This document shows positions 35,769-45,869 of a DNA stretch of 64,000 bases, one piece after another. The stretch is taken from assembly GCF_003012345.1 (NCBI RefSeq), contig NZ_PVRV01000020.1, forward strand, positions 248,001-312,000, in the 5' to 3' direction. The notes under the pieces are model-generated. The model was not told where the DNA came from. It saw nothing but the letters and a program-made list of their open reading frames with translations, and made no database searches. A program made the position numbers and the translations under genes. Source of the DNA: Phytohalomonas tamaricis (lineage in GTDB: Bacteria > Pseudomonadota > Gammaproteobacteria > Pseudomonadales > Halomonadaceae). Within the stretch, counting starts at the first letter, position 1. Each line of letters starts with the position of its first letter.

Positions 35769-37001
35769 TTAGAATTCAATGCCGTCTATTTTCGCGACGG
35801 TAAGAATATCCTTGTCGCCGCGTCCGGACAGGTTGACGATCAAATGCTCATCGGTGCGCATCGTTGGCGCCAGCACCTTGGCATAGGCTAACGCATGAGC
35901 AGACTCCAGCGCCGGCATAATGCCCTCGACATGGGTCAACTCACGGAACGCTTCAAGCACCTTGTCATCGTTGGCCGTGACATAGTTCACTCGGCCGACA
36001 TCCTTGAGCCAGGCATGTTCGGGACCGACGCCAGGATAATCAAGTCCGGCAGAAATCGAATGAGTATCGATGATCTGACCGCCCTCATCGGACATCAGAT
36101 AGGTACGGTTACCATGCAATACGCCAGGCTGGCCAGCATTCAACGGTGCCGCGTGCTGCCCCGTTTCTAGTCCTTTGCCACCAGCCTCGACACCATACAT
36201 GGCCACCTCCTCATCCTGCAGGAAAGGATAGAACAGCCCCATCGCATTGGAGCCACCGCCCACGCACGCGATCAAGGCATCAGGCAGCCGGCCGATCTGC
36301 TCCAGCGATTGACGCCGCGCTTCGCGTCCTACCACGGCATTGAAATCCCGCACCATCTCCGGGTAAGGATGGGGACCCGCGACGGTACCGATAATGTAAA
36401 AGGTATCGTCAACATTCGTGACCCAGTCACGCATTGCCTCGTTCATCGCATCCTTGAGCGTGCGTGAGCCGGACTCCACGGCAATCACGTTGGCTCCGAG
36501 CAAGCGCATGCGATAGACATTGAGCTTCTGGCGCTCGACGTCTTCTGCCCCCATATAAATGTCGCACTTGAGTCCCAGGCGCGCTGCAACGGTAGCCGTG
36601 GCCACACCGTGTTGGCCAGCGCCGGTCTCGGCAATGACACGAGGCTTACCCGCCTTCTTGGCCAGCAACGCCTGGCCGATGGTATTGTTTACCTTATGCG
36701 CCCCGGTGTGATTGAGATCCTCTCGTTTGAGCCATATCTGCGCGCCGCCCAACTCACGCGACCATCGATCAGCATGATAAAGGGGTGATGGTCGGCCAAC
36801 ATAGTGCTTCAGATCATAATCGAAGTCGGCCTGAAACTCGGGATCATCACGCAGGCTGGCATACACCTTTTCGAGCTCTTCGAGGGCAAAGCTCAATGTT
36901 TCGGAAACGAAGCGACCGCCATAGGGACCAAAATGGCCTCGGCTATCAGGCTGTTGAGCCAGATCACTGAACTTGCTCGCCTTATCTGCTTGGGTCGGCA
37001 T
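35769..37001 (-). CDS. trpB: Tryptophan synthase beta chain
   Basis: About 410 residues. PLP-enzyme landmarks are [42 protein letters not shown] (the PLP lysine is in HKVNN), [14 protein letters not shown], and [15 protein letters not shown]. It joins indole and serine to make tryptophan. The frame also has an ATG at 37022 that overlaps the trpF stop by four bases but has no ribosome-binding site; the ATG at 37001 follows GGTGAGC. Either start gives a family-like enzyme, and tight coupling to trpF holds in both cases. Confidence 0.96.
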   Translation of the reverse strand: MPTQADKASKFSDLAQQPDSRGHFGPYGGRFVSETLSFALEELEKVYASLRDDPEFQADFDYDLKHYVGRPSPLYHADRWSRELGGAQIWLKREDLNHTGAHKVNNTIGQALLAKKAGKPRVIAETGAGQHGVATATVAARLGLKCDIYMGAEDVERQKLNVYRMRLLGANVIAVESGSRTLKDAMNEAMRDWVTNVDDTFYIIGTVAGPHPYPEMVRDFNAVVGREARRQSLEQIGRLPDALIACVGGGSNAMGLFYPFLQDEEVAMYGVEAGGKGLETGQHAAPLNAGQPGVLHGNRTYLMSDEGGQIIDTHSISAGLDYPGVGPEHAWLKDVGRVNYVTANDDKVLEAFRELTHVEGIMPALESAHALAYAKVLAPTMRTDEHLIVNLSGRGDKDILTVAKIDGIEF

Positions 37002-37018
37002 GCTCACCGGTATGCACC

Positions 37019-37630
37019 TCATGCGAATACGTTGCGAATGAATGTTTCGATCTTGGCATGGTCCTTGACGCCTATCGTCGTCTCGACGCCACCTGAGACG
37101 TCAACGGCAAAAGGCTTGACCGTGACAATAGCTTCGGCGACGTTATCAGGCGTCAGGCCTCCCGCAAGGATAACAGGCTTGGCCAAGCCTGCAGGAATCC
37201 GGCTCCAGTCGAAGGTTTCACCCGTGCCGCCGGGGACACCCGGCTTGAAAGCATCCAATAACACTCCCTGAGCACCCCGATAACGCTCAGCCTCGGCGTG
37301 CAGGTCGATATTATCGCGCATCCGCACCGCCTTCATCCACGGCCGGCCGTAGCTCTGACACTCTTCTGGAGGCTCGTCGCCATGAAACTGCAACATGTCC
37401 AAAAAAGGCGTGCAGCTCGCAATGGTCTCGGCATCCTGATCAACGAACAAGCCGACTCTGGTCACAAACGCCGGCACCCGTGCCGACAGTACTTTGAGCG
37501 TATCGAGATCAAGCGCACGCCGACTGCCCGGCCAGAGCACGAAGCCCAAGGCATCGGCCCCGGCACGAACAGCAGCATCGACATCCTCTGCGCGGGTCAG
37601 CCCACAGATTTTGACACGTGTGCGCATCAT
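37019..37630 (-). CDS. trpF: Phosphoribosylanthranilate isomerase
   Basis: A 203-residue TIM barrel with the family pattern: [33 protein letters not shown] at the start, [15 protein letters not shown], and the C-terminal [14 protein letters not shown] and [19 protein letters not shown]. It performs the third step of tryptophan synthesis. The ATG overlaps the truA stop by four bases (ATGA) and has AAGGAGGAAAC as an excellent ribosome-binding site. Two consecutive ATGs are possible starts; the first is used. Confidence 0.96.
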   Translation of the reverse strand: MMRTRVKICGLTRAEDVDAAVRAGADALGFVLWPGSRRALDLDTLKVLSARVPAFVTRVGLFVDQDAETIASCTPFLDMLQFHGDEPPEECQSYGRPWMKAVRMRDNIDLHAEAERYRGAQGVLLDAFKPGVPGGTGETFDWSRIPAGLAKPVILAGGLTPDNVAEAIVTVKPFAVDVSGGVETTIGVKDHAKIETFIRNVFA

Positions 37631-38547
37631 GTTTCCTCCTTGAAAGCCTGCTCGCAGGCAAGCCGGCGCTGGCGTACATAGGTCCCTTCCGGGACAGCAC
37701 GTTCACCACTCCACTCGCCGGTAAACAACAACACATCCGGACCGAGCGGCTCTTCCGGCAGGCCGAAGTGATCATCATAGCGTGCATCGACGAAATGCAG
37801 CCCCTGTGCAGGTGCGGTCACACCGCCCTGGGCGCGCACACCATGCTCAAGTATCTCCCGACACCAGCCTATGTCCTGCCTACCGTCTCCAATCGCCATA
37901 AGCACGCCCGCGATATTGCGAATCATATGATGCAGAAAGGCGTTGGCCTGGATATCGATCACCACCAGCGGGCCATAACGGCGCACTTCGGCGAAATGGA
38001 CATGCCGCCATGGCGAGGTCGATTGACAACCTGCTGCGCGATAGCCGGAAAAATCATGCTCACCGATCAGCGCCTGTGCGGCCTCATGCATACGCCGCTC
38101 ATCGAGCGGCGTACGATGCCAAGTCACGTCATGGCAGCTTAGCGCTGACGGCGTGGCACGGTTCATGATCACATAGCGATAACGACGCGCCAGCGCGCAG
38201 AAACGTGCGTGGAAATCATCAGGCACAAAGTGTGCCCAATGAACAACAATATCACTGGGCAGATTGGCGTTGACGCCCATGACCCATGCTTTCTGGGTAC
38301 GGGGAGTTTCGGTATCAAAATGGACGATTTGACGCGTGGCATGGACACCGCTGTCGGTGCGCCCGCTACACATGACAGTAATCGGCTGCGAGGCGACTTT
38401 GGCCAACGCTGTTTCGAGTGCAGCTTGAATCGACGGACCATGACTCAGTCGCTGCCAACCATAATAGCTTGCACCGTTATACTCAACGCCGAGTGCGATG
38501 CGCCCCGCGCGTCGAGTCCGTTCATCCAACAGAGAAAAGAGAGACAT
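37627..38547 (-). CDS. truA: tRNA pseudouridine(38-40) synthase TruA
   Basis: A 306-residue enzyme. The catalytic Asp65 lies in MCSGRTDSGVHATRQIVHF, with GVEYNGASYYGWQ before it and FLHHMIRNIAGVLMAIGDG in the second half, all TruA signatures. It makes pseudouridine in the anticodon arm of many tRNAs. The protein is longer than E. coli TruA (270), with extra residues at both ends. The start is 13 bases after the fimV stop; the stop overlaps trpF. The fimV-truA-trpF order is conserved in Pseudomonas. Confidence 0.95.
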   Translation of the reverse strand: MSLFSLLDERTRRAGRIALGVEYNGASYYGWQRLSHGPSIQAALETALAKVASQPITVMCSGRTDSGVHATRQIVHFDTETPRTQKAWVMGVNANLPSDIVVHWAHFVPDDFHARFCALARRYRYVIMNRATPSALSCHDVTWHRTPLDERRMHEAAQALIGEHDFSGYRAAGCQSTSPWRHVHFAEVRRYGPLVVIDIQANAFLHHMIRNIAGVLMAIGDGRQDIGWCREILEHGVRAQGGVTAPAQGLHFVDARYDDHFGLPEEPLGPDVLLFTGEWSGERAVPEGTYVRQRRLACEQAFKEET

Positions 38548-38560
38548 TCAATAAAGGCGT

Positions 38561-40507
38561 TCAATCCGGGTGGTGCACGTCAAAACGATTGATCAGAAGA
38601 CGAGCCGCCTCACGCGCGATATCGGGGCCTTCGTCCAGAATCTGGCGCAGCAGTATCAGTGCCGCATCGGTATTGCCGGCATCCAGCAGTACATGAGCTC
38701 GGATCAATCGCTCATCACGAGCGGCTTCTCCGTCAAGGCCATCATTATCCTGCTCAAGCGCTTCGAATGCCACCTCTTCAAATGACCAGTTGGCAGGAAA
38801 AATTTCCTTGCCAATAACATCAACGTGCTCAGAGGTGTTATCAAGCCCACTATAAAACGCATCCGTATCCGATTCCGCCGTAAATGTCAGGGGTTCATCC
38901 AGCGCTACATCATCAAGAGATGGGGAGAAGGCAGCCGCCTGAGAAGATGTTGAATGTTCCATTTGATATGAAGCAGCACTGGTCATGTGACTCTCCGCAA
39001 GCGGGCCAGGTTCAAAGGAGAGTTCAAACTCATGTGCATTCATACCCTGCTCAGGGTCAATCCCCTGCGTGACAGGATCTTCTGCGGCCAGAACCATAGC
39101 ATCCACTTGCCAATCACCATGAATCTGAATTTTGGAAGCGCTCAAGTCCTGCACATTAGTCATCGCCTCAGCGCCAAGCTTGTCAAAGGCTGTCGACGGA
39201 TTGTGTGCTGACTCCGTAGCATTCTGGTACTTAGACAGGGCCTCTTCCGGCTCGATATCTTCATAGACAACAAGCATGCTATCGCCGATATCGTCGCTGC
39301 GGCTTTCAACTTCCACCGCTGTAGAAAGGCCAGACGAGGTATCAGCCAAGCTCTCTGCCTTTTTCATCGTATCAAGCATGACATCTGAACCTGCTCCGAC
39401 ATATGCCGTCACTGCTGATGCCATGACTCCATCCGACGCATGACTGCTCAGCTTCCCGCCCTTTATTGCTCTCTTGTCCAGTTCATTGCTCTCCACTGCC
39501 TCTCTGTCCAGCGCTGGATCATTGAATTCCATAGGCAATATATCGTCGTGACGAGCACGCTGATGGCGTATCAATAAAAACCCCACTATGACCAGCAAAC
39601 CACCTGTCAAAATAATGATTAACGGGCTTAGCCAAGCGGTGACTGGCTGCCACAGTTTATGTAGAGATGGTTCACTGCTGATCTGCGCCGCAGGCGGGGC
39701 TTGCTGGGGCGTTTCACTCGCCTGCTGCGGCATCTGCTGAGCGATGTATTCATCAAACACCTGCTGTCGAGTGGCCAGCTCGTTCAACTGATCGTCAAGG
39801 CGTTGTTGCGTCTGCTCCAGAGCAGCGAGTGGTGCTATCCACTCAGCGGCTGGCTTCTGATCAGAATCGGTACTTGGGACAGCGCTTTGACGCTCCAGCT
39901 CATTGAACTTCGCTTCAAGCTTGTCTAAACGCCGAGCTAGTGCGGCTAACTCGACATCAGCTGCATTCCCCCTTGGTGTACTGCGATCAAGATGCGAAGG
40001 CGTAGTGTCGCGCTGCGGCTGCGGCTCAGCTTGCTGGCTCACCGATGACATTGATGGTCGCGGGCCAAGGAACTGCCCTGAAGACGTCACCGTTTCTTGG
40101 GTCTGGTGAGCGACATTTTTCGGCGGATCGAGCAGTAAGGTGACCTGACGACGCAACTGACCATGAGGCCATGCCACATCAAGCATCGCCTCAAGATAGG
40201 GCTCACGTAGCGGATGCGTTCCCTCAAGCACGATTTCAAGCTGCCCGCCCCATTTGCGAACGCTTACACGTAGCGTATCGACTGCGGCGCTGCGGGCAAT
40301 CTTAGCCGCGTTGAAAGCCTCATCATCGGCGAGGGAAACCCTGACTTCATCAGGGCTCATTCCCTGAGTATCGAGCAGAGCTATGCGGGCCTGTAAAGGC
40401 TCGTTGAGATGAGAAGACACCTGAGGATATCCCAGCCCCAGCGCCCAAATATCTTGAGCGAATGCTAAAGCACCCGCCATGAACAGCCCGCGATATAGCT
40501 GACGCAT
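38561..40507 (-). CDS. fimV: FimV-like protein (pilus/motility hub family)
   Basis: About 648 residues. After a signal sequence comes the FimV N-terminal domain (GLGYPQVSSHLNEPLQARIALLDTQ...SPDEVRVSLADDEAFNAA) and a conserved WPHGQLRRQVTLLLDPP. A Gln/Pro-rich region with a coiled coil follows (LAALARRLDKLEAKFNELERQ), then one membrane helix near residue 297 (LIIILTGGLLVIVGFLLI) and a long acidic cytosolic part. The FimV C-terminal domain is at the end (RAHVLLDAGNTDAALILLRQILDEG). FimV organises polar complexes in pseudomonads. There is no LysM motif that I can see. The frame opens at 40633, but the ATG at 40507 has AAGGA at the right distance and a signal sequence. Confidence 0.85.
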   Translation of the reverse strand: MRQLYRGLFMAGALAFAQDIWALGLGYPQVSSHLNEPLQARIALLDTQGMSPDEVRVSLADDEAFNAAKIARSAAVDTLRVSVRKWGGQLEIVLEGTHPLREPYLEAMLDVAWPHGQLRRQVTLLLDPPKNVAHQTQETVTSSGQFLGPRPSMSSVSQQAEPQPQRDTTPSHLDRSTPRGNAADVELAALARRLDKLEAKFNELERQSAVPSTDSDQKPAAEWIAPLAALEQTQQRLDDQLNELATRQQVFDEYIAQQMPQQASETPQQAPPAAQISSEPSLHKLWQPVTAWLSPLIIILTGGLLVIVGFLLIRHQRARHDDILPMEFNDPALDREAVESNELDKRAIKGGKLSSHASDGVMASAVTAYVGAGSDVMLDTMKKAESLADTSSGLSTAVEVESRSDDIGDSMLVVYEDIEPEEALSKYQNATESAHNPSTAFDKLGAEAMTNVQDLSASKIQIHGDWQVDAMVLAAEDPVTQGIDPEQGMNAHEFELSFEPGPLAESHMTSAASYQMEHSTSSQAAAFSPSLDDVALDEPLTFTAESDTDAFYSGLDNTSEHVDVIGKEIFPANWSFEEVAFEALEQDNDGLDGEAARDERLIRAHVLLDAGNTDAALILLRQILDEGPDIAREAARLLINRFDVHHPD

Positions 40508-40640
40508 CCCAACGTTCCTTTGTATGTGCTCAGCGCAGGACGATAACGTGCCATAGGCGACCGCCGCTATCCGCGCATTTACCGCATCGCTTACCTTCGA
40601 TACTACCGTCATCCGCTGACGATATTTGTGCATTTAAAAC

Positions 40641-40670
40641 GCAAAACGCCTCCCGAAGGAGGCGTTTTGC
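40641..40670. terminator. Terminator after asd
   Basis: A perfect 13-base-pair stem, GCAAAACGCCTCC with GGAGGCGTTTTGC, around a CGAA loop. On the minus strand GTTTTAAA follows, so asd transcription ends here before fimV. Confidence 0.85.
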
Positions 40671-40686
40671 AGCAGGACGGAAACCG

Positions 40687-41805
40687 TTATCCCTGATGCT
40701 CGCGTAGCACCATCAGCATGCGTCTCAGCGGCTCAGCGGCGCCCCACAACAGCTGGTCACCGACCGAAAAGGCAGTTAAATAGTCATTGCCCATCGCCAG
40801 CTTGCGCAGACGACCTACTGGGACGTTCAACGTGCCGGTAACAGCGGCGGGCGTCAGCGACTTGAGCGTCGCCTCCTTGGTGTTAGGAACAACACTGACC
40901 CAATCATTGTGGCGCGCGATGCGATCCTCTATCTCATCCATCGGCACATCGTGCTTTAACTTGATAGTAAAAGCCTGAGAATGTGAACGCATCGAACCGA
41001 TTCGCACGCATAGCCCATCAATGGGGATCGGGGTGGCGTTATTACCGAGAATCTTGTTGGTCTCGACACCGCCCTTCCACTCTTCCTTGGTCTGGCCGTT
41101 GTCCATTGCCTTGTCGATCCAAGGCAACAGGCTGCCGCCAAGCGGTGCGCCGAACTGCTCGATCGGAAACATGTCGCCGCGCATTGCCGTGGTGATTTCA
41201 CGGTCGATGTCGAGAATCGCTGAGGCTGGGTCGTCGAGATGGTGCTTCGCTGCATCACCGAGCGCTCTCATCTGGCCCAGCAACTCACGCATGTTTTGCG
41301 CCCCTGCGCCGGAAGCCGCCTGATATGTCATCGACGTCATCCACTCGATCAGTCCCGCCTCGAACAACCCGCCAAGTCCCATCAGCATCAGACTGACCGT
41401 GCAGTTACCACCGGCGAAAGTCTTGACACCTGCCTTGAGCTTTTCATCAATGACATGGCGGTTGACCGGATCGAGGACGATGACGGCTTCGTCATCCATG
41501 CGCAGCGTGCTTGCCGCATCAATCCAGTAACCTTTCCAACCCGACTCGCGCAGAGGTTTGTACACCTCATTGGTGTAATCGCCGCCCTGACAGGTAACGA
41601 CTGCGTCCAACTGCTTGAGCGCCTCAAGATCGAAGGCGTCTTTCAATGCCGGCGTATCAACGCCGACATCAGGACCGGGCTTACCCACCTGCGATGTCGA
41701 GAAAAAGACAGGCTCAACGTGTTTGAAATCGCTTTCTTCCTGCATACGCTGCATGAGCACGGAACCCACCATACCGCGCCACCCGACGAAACCTACTCGT
41801 AACAT
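40687..41805 (-). CDS. asd: Aspartate-semialdehyde dehydrogenase
   Basis: About 372 residues, collinear with the E. coli enzyme. The NADP fold [21 protein letters not shown] opens the protein, the catalytic Cys135 is in [11 protein letters not shown], and [14 protein letters not shown] and [12 protein letters not shown] follow. It reduces aspartyl phosphate to aspartate semialdehyde for lysine, threonine, methionine and cell-wall synthesis. The frame extends to 41844, but the ATG at 41805 follows AAGGGGGCTTGAT and matches the family start. Confidence 0.96.
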   Translation of the reverse strand: MLRVGFVGWRGMVGSVLMQRMQEESDFKHVEPVFFSTSQVGKPGPDVGVDTPALKDAFDLEALKQLDAVVTCQGGDYTNEVYKPLRESGWKGYWIDAASTLRMDDEAVIVLDPVNRHVIDEKLKAGVKTFAGGNCTVSLMLMGLGGLFEAGLIEWMTSMTYQAASGAGAQNMRELLGQMRALGDAAKHHLDDPASAILDIDREITTAMRGDMFPIEQFGAPLGGSLLPWIDKAMDNGQTKEEWKGGVETNKILGNNATPIPIDGLCVRIGSMRSHSQAFTIKLKHDVPMDEIEDRIARHNDWVSVVPNTKEATLKSLTPAAVTGTLNVPVGRLRKLAMGNDYLTAFSVGDQLLWGAAEPLRRMLMVLREHQG

Positions 41806-42214
41806 ATCAAGCCCCCTTTGGATTCTGTTCGTTTGAAGCACCAACGATTCGTATCGCAGGCACCCACTTGATAACCGAGAATACTGGCGCGCCTAGTTTC
41901 AACTTCAGGCCGTTCATATTTGCCTAATTATTGTTCAGATTACGCTTGGCTTCGAGCCTCTGGTTTTCCATGTTGTCTAAACGATTTAAATCATGCTGAT
42001 GCTTTGCATACACAAGTGATCATTGAATGCATGAACCGATCACCTCTAATGCATAAATTTTAACGCATATATAAAACACAAACCATAACTAAATATTATA
42101 TAAATGACGTCGACTATCTTCAGTGCAGCCCTGATAAGCATCATCCTGCAGCCCTGGGTTAGCTCAAAACGCTTCAACGTCCTTGCATATTAATTTTCTA
42201 GTGCTAGCCCGATA
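41806..42214. promoter_or_regulatory. Long AT-rich region upstream of asd
   Basis: About 410 bases between leuB and asd with no gene. The stretch 41985-42110 is much richer in A+T than its neighbours. On the minus strand a perfect -10 hexamer TATAAT (42095-42100) lies 17 bases from CTGAAG (42118-42123), a possible asd promoter with a long leader. An inverted repeat GTGATC/GATCAC (42016-42021, 42038-42043) could be an operator. Confidence 0.4.
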
Positions 42215-42250
42215 CAAAAACGGCAGTGCCCGAAAGCACTGCCGTTTTTG
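42215..42250. terminator. Terminator after leuB
   Basis: A perfect 15-base-pair stem, CAAAAACGGCAGTGC with GCACTGCCGTTTTTG, around a CCGAAA loop. The minus-strand reading ends the leuCDB operon. Confidence 0.9.
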
Positions 42251-42264
42251 CGTCGGCAGCTGGA

Positions 42265-43347
42265 TCAGCGTTTGTTGAACGCCGCGACTACTGCATCGCC
42301 CATCTCGCTGGTCGAGACCTGCTGCGTTCCGGCATAGGCTATATCAGCGGTGCGCAGCCCCTGATCAAGCACGTCACCGACCGCCTGTTCAATGCGCTCG
42401 GCCAGCTCAAACTCAGCGAGCGAATAGCGCAGCATCATCGCCACCGACAGGATCGTTGCCAGCGGATTGGCAAGCCCCTGGCCAGCGATGTCCGGTGCGC
42501 TGCCATGGCACGGCTCGTACATGCCCTGTCCCTGCTCGTTAAGCGACGCCGAAGGCAGCATGCCAATCGAGCCGGTCAACATCGCCGCCTCGTCAGAAAG
42601 GATATCGCCGAACATATTGCCGGTAACGATCACGTCGAACTGCTTCGGCGCGCGTACCAGCTGCATCGCCGCGTTATCGACATACATGTGCGACAGCTCA
42701 ACGTCGGGATAGTCACGGGCAAGATCATTCATGATCTCACGCCACAGAATTGTCACTTCCAGCACGTTGGCCTTATCGACGCTGCACAGCTTCTTGCCGC
42801 GTTTCTGCGCCAGTTCGAAGGCGGTGCGGCCGATACGGCGAATCTCATGTTCATCGTAGACATAGGTGTTATAGCCGTAGCGTGTGCCGTCGTCGCGCTG
42901 CTCGATCCCGCGTGGCTGGCCGAAATAGATGCCGCCGGTCAGCTCGCGCACGATCATGATGTCGAGCCCTGAGACGATCTCGGGCTTGAGGCTTGAAGCC
43001 TCGGCAAGCTGCGGATAGAGCAGCGCCGGACGCAGATTGGCGTAGAGGTTGAGATGCTTGCGCAGCCCGAGCAGCCCCTTTTCGGGACGCTTGGAAATGT
43101 CCTCTAGCTTGTCCCACTTCGGCCCGCCGACCGCACCAAGCAGAATCGCATCAGCCGCCTTGGCCGCTTCAAGGGTCTCGTCGGGCAGGGGCACGCCGGT
43201 GGCGTCAATCGCATCGCCCCCCACCTTGCCTTCGCTCAGCTCAATATCAAGCCCGGCGGCCCGACAGGCGTCGAGCACCTTGATGGCCTCAGCGGTAATT
43301 TCAGGACCGATGCCGTCACCCGGCAATACGAGAATCTTGCGGCTCAT
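42265..43347 (-). CDS. leuB: 3-isopropylmalate dehydrogenase
   Basis: A 360-residue decarboxylating dehydrogenase. Signatures are [20 protein letters not shown] at the start, [31 protein letters not shown] (the family substrate loop) and [25 protein letters not shown] with [10 protein letters not shown]. It oxidises 3-isopropylmalate to the leucine precursor. It is the third gene of the leu cluster, 175 bases after leuD. That gap holds a small 7-base-pair hairpin (43481-43498) and a short GTT tandem repeat. Confidence 0.97.
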   Translation of the reverse strand: MSRKILVLPGDGIGPEITAEAIKVLDACRAAGLDIELSEGKVGGDAIDATGVPLPDETLEAAKAADAILLGAVGGPKWDKLEDISKRPEKGLLGLRKHLNLYANLRPALLYPQLAEASSLKPEIVSGLDIMIVRELTGGIYFGQPRGIEQRDDGTRYGYNTYVYDEHEIRRIGRTAFELAQKRGKKLCSVDKANVLEVTILWREIMNDLARDYPDVELSHMYVDNAAMQLVRAPKQFDVIVTGNMFGDILSDEAAMLTGSIGMLPSASLNEQGQGMYEPCHGSAPDIAGQGLANPLATILSVAMMLRYSLAEFELAERIEQAVGDVLDQGLRTADIAYAGTQQVSTSEMGDAVVAAFNKR

Positions 43348-43522
43348 TGCGTTTCCTGTTCGATGCTATCAGCTATTTTTACGCCCCGGCCGTAGCCAGG
43401 GCAAAGATGTGAGGCGCTTCCGTGCGCGAGGTCATCCCTGTGGGGTGTGTCCAGCGTTGTTGTTGTTCATGTTGGAAAGCACTGAGCCTGCGCTCAGTAC
43501 TTCCTTTAAGCAAAAGAGCCAC

Positions 43523-44164
43523 TTAGCCTCTGAACAGCCAAGGATTTTCAGCCTTGTGACGCTGCTCAAAATGTTGAATAGCCGCAGCATTCTCAAGGGT
43601 GATGCCGATATCATCCAAACCATTTTCAAGGCAATGCTTGCGGAACGGGTCCACCTCGAAGGCGATCTGCTCGCCGCTCGGCGTGGTGATGGTCTGCCCG
43701 ATCAGATCAACGTCGAGCTTGTAGCCCGGCGTCGCCTCAACCTCCTTGAACAAGCGGTCTACCGTCTGCTCATCAAGCGTAATCAACAACAGGCCGTTCT
43801 TGAATGCGTTGTTGAAAAATATATCGGCGAAGCTTGGCGCGATGATGACGCGGAAGCCAAAATCCTCAAGCGCCCAGGGCGCATGCTCTCGCGAACTGCC
43901 ACAGCCGAAGTTCTTGCGCGCCAGTAGCACACTGGCCCCTTCATAGCGCGGCTGATTGAGCACGAACTCGGGATTGACCGGCCGATTTGAACAATCCTGA
44001 CCAGGATAGCCTTCGTCAAGGTAGCGCAGCTCATCAAACAGGTTTGGACCGAAACCGGTGCGTTTGATCGACTTCAGAAACTGCTTGGGAATGATCAAGT
44101 CAGTATCCACATTGGCGCGATCAAGCGGCGCGACCAGACCGAGCTTGCGAATGAATTTTTCCAT
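43523..44164 (-). CDS. leuD: 3-isopropylmalate dehydratase small subunit
   Basis: A 213-residue subunit: [33 protein letters not shown] at the start, then [20 protein letters not shown], the aconitase swivel-domain signature. With LeuC it isomerises isopropylmalate. The open frame runs on to 44377 inside leuC, but the ATG at 44164 has AGGAGAGATACG before it and gives the standard length. It follows leuC by 25 bases. Confidence 0.97.
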   Translation of the reverse strand: MEKFIRKLGLVAPLDRANVDTDLIIPKQFLKSIKRTGFGPNLFDELRYLDEGYPGQDCSNRPVNPEFVLNQPRYEGASVLLARKNFGCGSSREHAPWALEDFGFRVIIAPSFADIFFNNAFKNGLLLITLDEQTVDRLFKEVEATPGYKLDVDLIGQTITTPSGEQIAFEVDPFRKHCLENGLDDIGITLENAAAIQHFEQRHKAENPWLFRG

Positions 44165-44189
44165 CGTATCTCTCCTGAAATCGGGCCGA

Positions 44190-45638
44190 TCAGGCGCTCT
44201 TGGCCATGTCGGGGCGCGGATCATATTCGCGCACATCAACGAAGTGGCCCGCAATCGCAGCGGCAGCGGCCATCGCCGGGCTGACCAGGTGGGTACGCCC
44301 ACCGTAACCCTGACGTCCTTCGAAGTTACGGTTCGAGGTCGAAGCGCAATGCTCCCCAGCACCGAGTTTGTCAGCATTCATTGCCAGACACATAGAGCAG
44401 CCCGGCTCACGCCATTCAAAGCCCGCATCGAGAAAAATCTTGTCGAGCCCTTCTGCCTCAGCCTGACGCTTGACCAGACCGGAACCCGGCACCACCATGG
44501 CCTGCTTGATGCTTTTCGCCACACGTCGGCCGCGGGCCACCTTGGCAGCCTCACGTAGATCTTCAATACGTGAGTTGGTGCACGAGCCGATGAACACACG
44601 GTCGAGTTTGATATCAGTAATCTTCTGTCCCGCCTTGAGCCCCATGTACTCGAGCGCGCGAATCACACCGCGCTGAGCCGTTTCGTCATCAATCGCGGCA
44701 GGATCGGGCACTTCACCGTAAACACCGGTAACCATCTCAGGGCTGGTGCCCCAAGTCACCTGTGGCTCGAGCTCTTCGGCCTTAAGTTCAACGATGTGGT
44801 CGAAATGAGCATCATCATCAGATACCAGATGACGCCAGCTGGATACCGCCGCGTCCCAGTGCTCCTCACTCGGGGCAAATGGGCGGCCCTTGATATAGTC
44901 GATAGTAGTCTGGTCAACACCGACCAGGCCGACGCGGGCCCCGGCCTCGATCGCCATATTGCAGATCGTCATGCGGCCTTCCATCGACAGATCGCGGATC
45001 GCGCTGCCAGCGAACTCCATCGCATAGCCAGTGCCGCCGGCAGTGCCGATGCGGCCAATCACGGCGAGAACGATATCCTTGGCGGTCACACCCTGGCCGA
45101 GCTTGCCTTCGACACGCACCTGCATGTTCTTCATCTTGCGCTGGATCAGGCACTGGGTGGCGAGCACGTGCTCGACCTCAGAGGTACCAATACCGTGGGC
45201 CAACGCGCCAAAGGCGCCATGCGTGGCAGTGTGCGAGTCACCGCAGACCACGGTCATGCCGGGCAACGTCGCGCCCTGTTCGGGGCCAACGACGTGAACG
45301 ATGCCCTGACGCACGTCGCCGATGCCGAACGCCTCGATACCGAAACTGCGAGTGTTATCGTCCAGAGTTTGTACCTGAATGCGCGAAACATCGTCACTGA
45401 TTCCGGCAATGCCTGCCGCCCGCTCTTTCAACGTGGTTGGCACGTTGTGATCGGCAGTGGCGATATTGGCATCAAGACGCCACGGCTGACGGTTAGCAAG
45501 ACGCAGTCCCTCAAAGGCCTGCGGCGATGTCACCTCGTGCAGCAGCTGGCGGTCGATGTAGATCAGTGCCGTTCCATCGTCGCGTGATTGCACCAAATGC
45601 GACGACCACAGCTTGTCATAAAGGGTCTGGCCTGCCAT
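44190..45638 (-). CDS. leuC: 3-isopropylmalate dehydratase large subunit
   Basis: A 482-residue aconitase-family enzyme. Fe-S ligands are visible in [19 protein letters not shown] and in [10 protein letters not shown]. The N-terminal [13 protein letters not shown] and [32 protein letters not shown] are diagnostic. It is about 16 residues longer than the E. coli protein at the C-terminus. It heads leuCDB and is divergent from a LysR gene, which probably regulates it. The ribosome-binding site is GGCGAGGAG. Confidence 0.97.
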   Translation of the reverse strand: MAGQTLYDKLWSSHLVQSRDDGTALIYIDRQLLHEVTSPQAFEGLRLANRQPWRLDANIATADHNVPTTLKERAAGIAGISDDVSRIQVQTLDDNTRSFGIEAFGIGDVRQGIVHVVGPEQGATLPGMTVVCGDSHTATHGAFGALAHGIGTSEVEHVLATQCLIQRKMKNMQVRVEGKLGQGVTAKDIVLAVIGRIGTAGGTGYAMEFAGSAIRDLSMEGRMTICNMAIEAGARVGLVGVDQTTIDYIKGRPFAPSEEHWDAAVSSWRHLVSDDDAHFDHIVELKAEELEPQVTWGTSPEMVTGVYGEVPDPAAIDDETAQRGVIRALEYMGLKAGQKITDIKLDRVFIGSCTNSRIEDLREAAKVARGRRVAKSIKQAMVVPGSGLVKRQAEAEGLDKIFLDAGFEWREPGCSMCLAMNADKLGAGEHCASTSNRNFEGRQGYGGRTHLVSPAMAAAAAIAGHFVDVREYDPRPDMAKSA

Positions 45639-45818
45639 TTCGTTACTCCTCGCCTAGCTTAGGGCCTACTGGCCAAGCGCTCTGAGGGCGCTCTTGATGA
45701 AGCCGGACAATATCGTCGGTTATAAAAAATACCTTACACGAATGTTTCCAGTGTTGACCGGCTGATGTGAAGCATATCCCGGTCACTATGGGAGTCAGCT
45801 TACGCGTCGTGTTACCAT

Positions 45819-45836
45819 AAAACAAATTCATGTTTT
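45819..45836. promoter_or_regulatory. Palindromic candidate LysR operator between leuC and the LysR gene
   Basis: AAAACA and TGTTTT are perfect inverted repeats separated by AATTCA, with the wider sequence also near-symmetric (ATAAAACA ... TGTTTTTTAT). It lies 33 bases upstream of the regulator start in the divergent gap, where LysR autoregulatory sites usually occur. Confidence 0.5.
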
Positions 45837-45869
45837 TTATAAAACGCATTCCAGGTAGGAATAAAATAA

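Noticed and set aside
34929-35891. 320-codon plus-strand frame opposite trpA
   Set aside because: It lies antisense to trpA and part of trpB, both with intact catalytic residues, and shows no family motif.
43456-43468. GTT tandem repeat between leuD and leuB
   Set aside because: Four short units only; too small to call a repeat locus.
43348-43522. Terminator between leuD and leuB
   Set aside because: The 7-base-pair hairpin at 43481-43498 has no T run on the minus strand, and leuCDB operons are usually read through.
43049-43927. 292-codon plus-strand frame opposite leuB and leuD
   Set aside because: It is antisense to two clear genes; its composition reflects the complement of their codons and it has no recognisable domain.
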